In this document: piece by piece, positions 36,521-43,796 of the stretch
How the letters are laid out: the number at the start of each line of letters is the position of its first letter
How positions within the stretch are numbered: the stretch's first letter is position 1
From: Candidatus Omnitrophota bacterium
Lineage (GTDB): Bacteria > Omnitrophota > Gorgyraeia > Zapsychrales > JANLHA01
Direction: 5' to 3'
DNA: 64,000 bases
Assembly: GCA_022711395.1 (NCBI GenBank)
Contig: JAKLFA010000001.1
Span: forward strand, 259,277-323,276
Translations under genes and position numbers: made by a program
The notes under the pieces: generated by a model
Databases searched by the model: none
Seen by the model: the letters and a program-made list of their open reading frames with translations, nothing else
What the model was told of the DNA's origin: nothing

Positions 36521-38863
36521 ATGAAAAAAGTCATTCTTGCTGTTCTCATTGTTTGTTTTCTGGTTGTTGCGGGATTTTTTGTTTACCAGGAATTTTTTGC
36601 GCAAAAGGAGTTAACACCGGAAGATCTGGTTCCCTTTGGCGCGTTGGCGTATAGCCATGTCTATGATGTGGAAGCGCGTTGGGCGGCCTTTGAGAAAAGC
36701 AAACTCATTCAGGAGATCTCTCAAATTTCGCTCAATGAATTTTTGGATAAAATGGGGGCCCAGTCGCATGAGAAGATGACCGTCAATATGGTCTTGGAGC
36801 AGCTCAAATCACCGGCAAACCGTCAGCTTGTCAATCAGTTTTTGGGGCAGGAAGTGGCGGTCGCGATTTATCCGACTGAGAAAAAGGAGTTCGGCCCTGA
36901 AATGTGGATGGATGCGGCTACCAATATCATGATCGTGACGCGTTTAAAACCTGAAGTCCGGTTCGTTGAATTGATCACCCCGGTCTTTTCCAAGTTTAAT
37001 CAGGAGATTTCTGAGAGCGAAACGCCGTATAAAAAATACACGATCCATCTTTTGAGCGTCTTTGGTGATCAGGTGACCATCGGGTATGTGCGTTTTGGTG
37101 ATTTGCTTGTCGTCGGGTTGGGGGACCGTGCTGCGCGCCGGGCGATCGATGTGGTCAGTGGTGACCTTCAGTCCTTGGCAAAAGACCCGCAGTTCAGCCA
37201 GTCCATTCCTGCGGAAACGGGCCGGGGGGATGTGACGTTCTTCAACTATGCGACCTTCGCCCAGAAGATGAAAGAATATATCTTGAGCGCTGCCATGAAG
37301 GACGGAAGCAACTGGACCGCCCAGGTACAGGTTGAGATCGAGGAGAATTTTAAGCAGATGAATGGTTTTAAGACCATGGTCTCCGTGATGCAATATGGAG
37401 AGGTGAATGAACTGAGTTCAGTGGTTCATTTTGAGCCGGAGAACATGCATCCGGATGTTCTGCCGTTCTATCAGGTCCGCCCGCAAGAAAACACGTCTTT
37501 GGATTTTATTCCGGCGGATGTTGTGTATTATCAGTGGCAGGGAGGGATCGATTTCAAGCAGTATTGGATCCAGGCCAAAAAGCAGATGCAGATGATCGCT
37601 GAACGCTCCGGGCAGGCGCCGGGGGCGGGCCCGGACCAGTTCGTCCAGGCCATGGAAACCCAGGCGGGCATGAGCATTGAAAAAGGGATCCTGCCGCTGT
37701 TCGGGGATGAGATGGGAGGGTTCTTGCTTGATATTGGATCGATGGGACCGTTCCCATTGCCTAAACTGGCTGTTTTTCTTGAAGTGACCAATGAAGCCAA
37801 GATCACGGAGTTGTTGAATAAGATGCTGGATACCCTTACTTTTATTCGGATCGAAAGTGAAGAATATCAAGGGGTGTATTTGAGATATGCCAGTATCCCT
37901 ATGGCGGAAGGGATCAGCCCTTCCTGTGGCGTGTTCAATAAATTTCTGGTCTGCACCACAAATCGGGAACTTTTTAAATCCATGGTCGATATCAGTAAAA
38001 ATATCGGAGATAAAAGCATATCCCTTAAAGGGAACCGCCTGTTCAACAATCCGCAATACCGACTGACGCGCCCGAGCAATGGAGTGTTCTTTGTGAATGT
38101 TCCGAACTTAATGGACAAGCTGTCGGTCTTGGTCGATGTTTTTGAGCAGTGGATGGCGATGCAAGAGGCGCAGCAAAAAGCATTGCGAAGCGGCACGGAG
38201 AAGCGTTTGGAGGACATCAATTCAAAGCTTGCGCAAAGCAGAGATGTCTTCAGTGCCTTGGAACAGGAACTCGTCGGGCTGCAGGAACAGAAAACAGCGA
38301 CACCGGCCGTTGACACATCCCGTCTGGAGAGCGTTGCTCAGGAATTGGATCGGCAGCAGAAGATCCGGGAGAATTTCCAAAACCGTTTGGAAGAACTGCA
38401 GAAAGAAGAAGAGGAGCTTCTGGCGGTCCAGGCTGTGGAAGGACAGAAGCTGAGCACTGCCGGTCAACTGAGATTGAAAGAAGTCCAGACAGATATCGCT
38501 TCACAGAAAGAGCGCATCTCCGGTTTGGAGGGCAAACTGACGGAACTAACGCGGCAGCATCAGGAGTTGATGGCAGCCGCCAATTCTTCCGATGGAGTGC
38601 AGAAGCTCATCAGCGATAAGGAAACGAAGCTTGCTCAGGTCCGTGAAGAGATCAAAGATGATGAAGAGATCCGTGAAGAGATCAAGGTCCTGTTAGAGGG
38701 ATATAATAACCGGGATAGTGTTTCGGAAGAGGAACGGATGTATTTGGTCAAGAGCTTCCTCAAGCCTTTGCTGTCGGCGTTTAAAAATATCCATTGGATC
38801 GCGGGGCGGATGGAAATCCATGAGAGGACGATACGATCGGATATGATGTTCAAATATGAATGA
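36521..38863 (+). CDS. Large membrane-anchored protein with C-terminal coiled coil, unknown function
   Basis: 780 residues. The N-terminal helix (VILAVLIVCFLVVAGFFVYQ) serves as uncleaved anchor or signal. About 500 residues follow with two related-looking halves (VNQFLGQEVAVAIYP; ILPLFGDEMGGFLLD), a pattern I associate with DUF3352-like proteins, though I am not certain. Residues about 550-730 are a long Glu/Gln/Lys coiled coil. The C-terminus returns to globular sequence. AAAGGAAAGGA precedes ATG 36521; an earlier ATG 36461 lies within tatD. It is probably periplasmic. The gene overlaps the next by 8 bp. Confidence 0.65.
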   Translation: MKKVILAVLIVCFLVVAGFFVYQEFFAQKELTPEDLVPFGALAYSHVYDVEARWAAFEKSKLIQEISQISLNEFLDKMGAQSHEKMTVNMVLEQLKSPANRQLVNQFLGQEVAVAIYPTEKKEFGPEMWMDAATNIMIVTRLKPEVRFVELITPVFSKFNQEISESETPYKKYTIHLLSVFGDQVTIGYVRFGDLLVVGLGDRAARRAIDVVSGDLQSLAKDPQFSQSIPAETGRGDVTFFNYATFAQKMKEYILSAAMKDGSNWTAQVQVEIEENFKQMNGFKTMVSVMQYGEVNELSSVVHFEPENMHPDVLPFYQVRPQENTSLDFIPADVVYYQWQGGIDFKQYWIQAKKQMQMIAERSGQAPGAGPDQFVQAMETQAGMSIEKGILPLFGDEMGGFLLDIGSMGPFPLPKLAVFLEVTNEAKITELLNKMLDTLTFIRIESEEYQGVYLRYASIPMAEGISPSCGVFNKFLVCTTNRELFKSMVDISKNIGDKSISLKGNRLFNNPQYRLTRPSNGVFFVNVPNLMDKLSVLVDVFEQWMAMQEAQQKALRSGTEKRLEDINSKLAQSRDVFSALEQELVGLQEQKTATPAVDTSRLESVAQELDRQQKIRENFQNRLEELQKEEEELLAVQAVEGQKLSTAGQLRLKEVQTDIASQKERISGLEGKLTELTRQHQELMAAANSSDGVQKLISDKETKLAQVREEIKDDEEIREEIKVLLEGYNNRDSVSEEERMYLVKSFLKPLLSAFKNIHWIAGRMEIHERTIRSDMMFKYE

Positions 38864-39218
38864 TCATGAAGGCTTTCAATTGCCCGAGGAGCTGTCCTTT
38901 TCATATGGCTATGGTCAATATGAACAAGGAACTGTTTCTATCCGAGGGATGATCGTCCTGGGCCAGCATAAATTGTTTTTGAAGGGCGAGGCCGGAGAAG
39001 TCCCGCAGACGTATATTCCGCTGGAAAGGATCTACAAGATAAGGCGGCTCTGGCCGCAAGGCCTTGAGATCCATGTGAGGCCTTCGCAGATGACGGAATA
39101 TGCCGCCAGGATCAGGGTTGAGAGGCCATTGGAAAAAGACCTTTTAAAGGACCTTGCGCGGCGGAGGAATTTAAAGCGCCGATTTTTGAGGGCGGAATGG
39201 TTTGATCCTAATTTTTGA
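38856..39218 (+). CDS. Uncharacterised PH-like or beta-rich protein
   Basis: 120 residues, no signal or membrane helix. The pattern is mainly beta strands (SFSYGYGQYEQGTVSIRGMIVLG, KLFLKGEAGE, LERIYKIRRLWPQGLEIHV) and a basic C-terminal helix (KDLLKDLARRRNLKRRFL), reminiscent of small PH-like domains. I do not recognise it. It overlaps the large coiled-coil gene by 8 bp, so it is probably a cytoplasmic partner made with it. Confidence 0.6.
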   Translation: MNDHEGFQLPEELSFSYGYGQYEQGTVSIRGMIVLGQHKLFLKGEAGEVPQTYIPLERIYKIRRLWPQGLEIHVRPSQMTEYAARIRVERPLEKDLLKDLARRRNLKRRFLRAEWFDPNF

Positions 39219-39271
39219 GAGTGTGAAAGCGGATTTTGTGCTGGTCAATATCTTGCTAGAATAAAGGTATT

Positions 39272-40123
39272 ATGGAATTCCAAATCATTAACAAACAGAT
39301 CATCGGAAGGGATATCAAGCGCTTGGACGTCCGTGCGGAGGCGATCGCGCATAAGGTGTTGCCGGGCCAATTCGTCATGGTCGCGCCGGAGGAGAACAGC
39401 AAATGGATTCCCCTCTCCGTTGCTGAGACAGATCTGCGCAGGGGTTTGATCAGCCTGATCTTTCAGGAGAAGGGGCATACGACCCAGGTGCTGGGAAAAC
39501 TGGGCATCCATGAAAAGCTGTTCTCGGTGACCGGGCCTTTTGGAAAGGCTCCTGAGATCCGTCAGCTTGGGGTTGTGGTATGTTTGGCCACGGGTGTGGG
39601 CGCGGCGCAGATCTTGCCGATGGCAAAAGCCTATAAGAAGGCAGGGAACAAGGTGATCGGAATTTTGTCAGCACCCACCAAGAAAGAGATCATTTTGGAG
39701 CCTCAAATGCGGATCGCCTGTCACCGTATCTTTATTGCCACCGATGATGGAAGCTATCAGCGCAAAGGCGCTGCCATTGAAACATTGAGGGAGGCCCTTG
39801 ATCAGGAAGATGTTCATTTGGTCTATGATGTGGGGCCTGTTGACGTCATGCGTGAGATAGCCCATTTTACAAAGGAACGGCGGATCCCGAATCTGATCCA
39901 GGTGCAGACGCTGATGTCTTGCGGACGGGGGATCTGCGGTTCGTGCCGGGTAAAGGCCAAGCACTCCATCCAGTTGTCTTGTGAGGAAGGGCCTGAGTTT
40001 GATGGACACACAATCGATTTTGATTATTTGAAGCAGCGAATGGGGCACAGGCATGAAGAGAGGCCTCTGGAGCAGGCTGACGAGGGGATCCGCGGTTTTT
40101 GGAAACAGATGATGAAAGAGTAA
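39272..40123 (+). CDS. NfnA/SudB-like FAD-NAD binding [2Fe-2S] subunit
   Basis: 283 residues of the ferredoxin-NADP reductase/PyrK superfamily. An FAD-binding barrel (about 1-95) precedes a nucleotide domain with LATGVGAAQILPMAKAY. A C-terminal [2Fe-2S] motif SCGRGICGSCRV plus a later Cys (LSCEEGP) completes it. In NfnA this subunit takes electrons from NADH and works with NfnB to bifurcate between ferredoxin and NADPH. The related GltD-like gene follows 6 bp later, which supports the assignment. Homology to PyrK and sulfide dehydrogenase beta leaves the exact role open. Confidence 0.82.
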   Translation: MEFQIINKQIIGRDIKRLDVRAEAIAHKVLPGQFVMVAPEENSKWIPLSVAETDLRRGLISLIFQEKGHTTQVLGKLGIHEKLFSVTGPFGKAPEIRQLGVVVCLATGVGAAQILPMAKAYKKAGNKVIGILSAPTKKEIILEPQMRIACHRIFIATDDGSYQRKGAAIETLREALDQEDVHLVYDVGPVDVMREIAHFTKERRIPNLIQVQTLMSCGRGICGSCRVKAKHSIQLSCEEGPEFDGHTIDFDYLKQRMGHRHEERPLEQADEGIRGFWKQMMKE

Positions 40124-40129
40124 GAGACC

Positions 40130-41485
40130 ATGAAAACAACGCCAATCCCTGTCCAGAATTGTGAAAAACGCCTTAAGAATTTTAGCGAGGTCGAGCTGGG
40201 GTTTTCAAAAAAGATCGCAGTCGATGAGGCGCGTCTTTTTCCGCAGAGCAGTTCGCCGGGGCGCCAGCCAAGGTGCCCGCTGGGGATCGATATTTTAGGG
40301 TTTGTGCGTTGTCTGAGGGAGGGCGAAATATCGGCTGCGTATGATAAGATCCGTGAAAAAAATGAGCTTCCCGGTGTCTGTGGGCGTGTTTGTTCGGCGC
40401 CTTGCGAGGAGGATTTTATCATTGGCGGAAAACAGATGGAAGTGGATGTGCGGGCCTTGGAACGTTTTGCCGCTGACCATGGCCGTCCCCGCCTGTTCAG
40501 GCGAAAACAATATGAACAACAGGGCGCGATGGTTGCTGTCGTAGGCTCGGGTCCGGCGGGGCTTTCAGCCGCGGCATGTCTGGCTCGCTCAGGGTTCCGG
40601 GTCACGGTCTTTGAGTCGTTGCCTCAGCTTGGAGGGATGCTGCGTTACGGGGTGGCTGGTTTTCGTCTTTCGAAAGACATTCTAAATGCCGAGATCGAAA
40701 TGATACGGGACCTCGGCGTTCAGTTCCAAGCCAATTGTTGCATAGGGAGAACGGTCACATTGGAGGAGCTTTATCAACAGGGTTTTGCCGCTGTCCTTCT
40801 GGCGGTCGGCCGTCAGTATCCCGCCCCGTTAAAAGACCAGGGGACAGACGCTCACCACGTGATCTGCGCTTCGGAGGTCCTGTTGAAGCTGGGCGCTTCG
40901 GAGGAGAATTTTATCAGGGAGTTCCAGCACCGTTTGGGCCATACGATCGTTGTGATCGGAGATCATGAATTGGCCTTGGATTGCGCACGAGCCTGTCGCC
41001 GGCTGAAGGACAAAAAGGTCAAACTTGTTTTCGCACGGACGGAAGAAGACCTGCTTTGCCACCGCAATGAGATCGAACAGGCCAAAGCTGAAGGGGTCGA
41101 ATTTGAAGCGATGATGCATTTTCAAAAAGTATGTTTGAGCGATGATGGCGATGTTTGCGGGATCCAATGCGGGCGCATGGACTACGCTGACCAGGACGGC
41201 CAGTGGAGATTGATGCCAGTCCCTGATTCGCAGGTTGTAGTGGAGGCGGACACGGTCATTATGACCCGTGGGCAGACCGTCAATCAGGATATTTTTAAGA
41301 TTTCCTCTTTTGCGAAACTGACGCGGGAAGGATTCTTGGCTGTTGATCCGGAGACATCCCGGGTCCATGACAATATTTTTGCCGCAGGCCACGCGGTTAT
41401 GGCTCAGGATGGTATTGTTTACGCGATGCGTTCCGGTGTTCATGCCGCCGAGAAGATCATTGAATTTTTAAGCGGGGGATCGTGA
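40130..41485 (+). CDS. NfnB/GltD-like FAD oxidoreductase with degenerate motifs
   Basis: 451 residues. The FAD loop VVGSGPAGLSAAACL near 137 and the final GD-like box FAAGHAVMAQDGIVYAM are typical, though the usual GD is AGH. The N-terminal Fe-S region is reduced: the first four-Cys motif of GltD/NfnB is gone except C49 (RCPLGIDI), and the second has C84, C88 and C92 (VCGRVCSAPCEE). At most one cluster seems possible. The second Rossmann loop reads VVIGDHELALDCA where relatives have V-I-G-G-G-N-x-A-M-D. It may be a divergent Nfn subunit with altered cofactor use. It pairs with the subunit upstream. Confidence 0.8.
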   Translation: MKTTPIPVQNCEKRLKNFSEVELGFSKKIAVDEARLFPQSSSPGRQPRCPLGIDILGFVRCLREGEISAAYDKIREKNELPGVCGRVCSAPCEEDFIIGGKQMEVDVRALERFAADHGRPRLFRRKQYEQQGAMVAVVGSGPAGLSAAACLARSGFRVTVFESLPQLGGMLRYGVAGFRLSKDILNAEIEMIRDLGVQFQANCCIGRTVTLEELYQQGFAAVLLAVGRQYPAPLKDQGTDAHHVICASEVLLKLGASEENFIREFQHRLGHTIVVIGDHELALDCARACRRLKDKKVKLVFARTEEDLLCHRNEIEQAKAEGVEFEAMMHFQKVCLSDDGDVCGIQCGRMDYADQDGQWRLMPVPDSQVVVEADTVIMTRGQTVNQDIFKISSFAKLTREGFLAVDPETSRVHDNIFAAGHAVMAQDGIVYAMRSGVHAAEKIIEFLSGGS

Positions 41486-41486
41486 A

Positions 41487-42335
41487 ATGCCAGGTCGAGT
41501 ATCTGTTTCAGACCTTCAAAAGAAAAAGGAACAGGGGCGGAAGATCACGATGGTCACGTCCTACGGCTATTCGTTCGCGAAGCTGGTTGACGCTTGCGGC
41601 ATGGATGTTATTTTAATCGGTGATTCGGTGGCGAATGTTGTTATGGGCTTAAAGACGACTAGGACGGTCACGGTCGACGAGATGGTCCATCATGCCGCGG
41701 CCGTTAATCGTGGGGTCGCTCGTAGCTTGGTGGCCGCGGATTTGCCATTTTCCGCGGTGCAGGGCGGACCCGAAATGGTTCTTGAGGCGGCCCGTCGGCT
41801 TTTGAATACCGGCTGCGACGCGGTTAAGATCGAGTGGTGTGATGGTTGCCTTGAAATGATCGATCGGCTGCGCCGAGAGGATATTGCAGTGATGGGACAT
41901 GTGGGATTGACCCCGCAGACCGCCGAGGAGACCGGAGGATTTAAAGTCCGAGGAAAGACCGCGGAAGCGGCGCATGAAATTTATCAAAGGGCCTTGGAAC
42001 AGCAAACGCACGGCTGTTTCGCTGTTGTTCTGGAATGCATCCCGGACCGTGTCGCCTCTGTTATCACAAAAAAACTGCGGGTTCCCACGATCGGGATCGG
42101 GGCCGGCAAGGAGTGTGACGGTCAGGTCCTGGTGCTGGATGATCTTTTGGGCTTGTTTGAGGATTACCATCCGAAGTTTGCTAAGCGTTATGCCCAGCTC
42201 GCCTTGGAAACAAAGCGTGCGGTGACGGCCTATATTCATGATGTAAGTTCTGCGTCTTTTCCCGCAAAAGAGCATAGTTTTTCTATAGGGGATGAAGATT
42301 TTGAAGGATTCTTGGGCCGAATAACGTCCGCGTGA
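41487..42335 (+). CDS. panB: 3-methyl-2-oxobutanoate hydroxymethyltransferase
   Basis: 282 residues, full length. Motifs: MVTSYGYSFAKLVDACGMD, LIGDSVANVVMG, MGHVGLTPQ and TIGIGAGKECDGQVLVLDD. PanB adds a hydroxymethyl group from methylene-THF to 2-oxoisovalerate, the first pantothenate step, upstream of PanE. ATG 41487 lies just after the oxidoreductase stop (TGA at 41483-41485). The gene follows the Nfn-like pair, so the three may be one transcript. Confidence 0.95.
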   Translation: MPGRVSVSDLQKKKEQGRKITMVTSYGYSFAKLVDACGMDVILIGDSVANVVMGLKTTRTVTVDEMVHHAAAVNRGVARSLVAADLPFSAVQGGPEMVLEAARRLLNTGCDAVKIEWCDGCLEMIDRLRREDIAVMGHVGLTPQTAEETGGFKVRGKTAEAAHEIYQRALEQQTHGCFAVVLECIPDRVASVITKKLRVPTIGIGAGKECDGQVLVLDDLLGLFEDYHPKFAKRYAQLALETKRAVTAYIHDVSSASFPAKEHSFSIGDEDFEGFLGRITSA

Positions 42336-42364
42336 CCGCTCTTCCGCCGCTCGAACAAAAAACC

Positions 42365-42393
42365 TTGCCTTTTGATTTAAATTTGGTTAAAAT
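42365..42393 (+). promoter_or_regulatory. Putative glyS promoter
   Basis: TTGCCT (42365-42370), a 17-bp spacer and TAAAAT (42388-42393), leaving a leader of about 60 nt before ATG 42459. No T-box or other riboswitch is evident in it. Confidence 0.45.
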
Positions 42394-42458
42394 ATGCGAC
42401 CGTTGTTGATGGACGGCTTAATCTTATACGTTCTAAACTTTTATTACACGCACAACTT

Positions 42459-43766
42459 ATGAAAAATTCAGTATCCATGGATACCATTGTCTCGCTCTGC
42501 AAACGGAGGGGTTTTATTTTTCAATCCTCCGAGATTTATGGCGGGCTTTCTGGAGCGTGGGATTATGGCCCCTTGGGCGCGGAATTAAAACGGAATATCA
42601 AGGACGCCTGGTGGAAGGCCAACGTCCATGACCGGGAAGATATGGTCGGCCTGGATGCCAGCATTCTGATGCATCCTGAAACATGGAACGCCTCAGGGCA
42701 TACACAGAATTTTACGGATCAGCTTGTGGATTGCAAGGCGTGCAAACGCCGTTTTCGCGCTGACCATGTCGGGGATTCTTGCCCGGCTTGCGGGGCCAAG
42801 GATTTTACCGAGGCCAGGGCATTTAACCTGATGCTCAAGACGCATCTGGGCGCTATGGAAGATTCCAGCAGTGTCGTGTATTTGCGTCCCGAGACCGCGC
42901 AGGGGATCTTTGTGAATTTCATGAATGTCCGGGATACTTCGCGTAAGCGGCTTCCATTCGGGATCGCCCAGATCGGCAAATCGTTCCGCAACGAGATCAC
43001 GCCGGGGAACTTTACGTTCCGGACCCGTGAATTCGAGCAGATGGAAATAGAATTTTTCACGCATCCCGGTGAGGCGCAGGAGTGGCACAAACGTTGGATC
43101 GAGGACCGGTTTCAGTGGTACGTAAACCTCGGCATGACCCCGGATCGCCTGCGATTACGCAAGCACGGCGAAGATGAGTTGGCGCATTATTCCGTCGGGT
43201 GCACGGACATCGAATACGAGTTTCCGTTCGGCTGGTCAGAACTTGAGGGGATCGCGAATCGGACGGATTTTGACCTCAAGCAGCACGCGCAGTTTTCCGG
43301 GAAGGACCTTAAATACAAGGATTCAGTGACGCAGGAAGAAGTGATCCCGTTCGTGATCGAGCCTTCGGGCGGGGTCGACCGGGCGACATTGGCATTTTTG
43401 GTCGACGCGTATCATGAAGAACAGGTCAATGACAGCCCGCGGGTCGTCTTGCGTTTTCATAAGAAACTGGCGCCGATTAAAGTGGCGGTCCTGCCGTTGT
43501 TGAAAAAGAGCTCTGAGATCGTTTCAAAGGCCAAGGCCATCAAGGCGGACCTGCAAAAGAACGTCACCTGTGTCTATGACGACACAGCCTCGATCGGGAA
43601 GCTTTACCGCCGTCAGGATGAGGTGGGGACGGTGCTGTGCGTGACCGTTGATCCGGAGTCGTTGGAAGACCAGCAAGTTACAGTCAGAGAGCGGGACAGT
43701 ATGCAGCAGGTGCGCATCCCCATGGACCGCTTAAAATCATATGTGTGTGAACATTTTGGCAATTAA
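42459..43766 (+). CDS. glyS: Glycyl-tRNA synthetase, alpha2 (eukaryote/archaea-like) type
   Basis: 435 residues, the homodimeric type rather than the alpha2-beta2 type. FIFQSSEIYGGLSGAWDYGP is the characteristic N-terminal motif, CKACKRRF and CPACGAKDF form a small zinc-ribbon-like insertion, FRNEITPGNFTFRTREFEQ is motif 2, and EPSGGVDRATLAFLVDAY is motif 3. The anticodon-binding domain starts near 335. It charges tRNA-Gly. ppdK starts 30 bp after the stop. Confidence 0.96.
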   Translation: MKNSVSMDTIVSLCKRRGFIFQSSEIYGGLSGAWDYGPLGAELKRNIKDAWWKANVHDREDMVGLDASILMHPETWNASGHTQNFTDQLVDCKACKRRFRADHVGDSCPACGAKDFTEARAFNLMLKTHLGAMEDSSSVVYLRPETAQGIFVNFMNVRDTSRKRLPFGIAQIGKSFRNEITPGNFTFRTREFEQMEIEFFTHPGEAQEWHKRWIEDRFQWYVNLGMTPDRLRLRKHGEDELAHYSVGCTDIEYEFPFGWSELEGIANRTDFDLKQHAQFSGKDLKYKDSVTQEEVIPFVIEPSGGVDRATLAFLVDAYHEEQVNDSPRVVLRFHKKLAPIKVAVLPLLKKSSEIVSKAKAIKADLQKNVTCVYDDTASIGKLYRRQDEVGTVLCVTVDPESLEDQQVTVRERDSMQQVRIPMDRLKSYVCEHFGN

Positions 43767-43796
43767 ACCAAAAGTGTAAAGAAAGGGAAGGAAAAC

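Noticed and set aside
41649-42275. 208-codon minus-strand frame inside panB
   Set aside because: Antisense shadow of a full-length, motif-complete panB.
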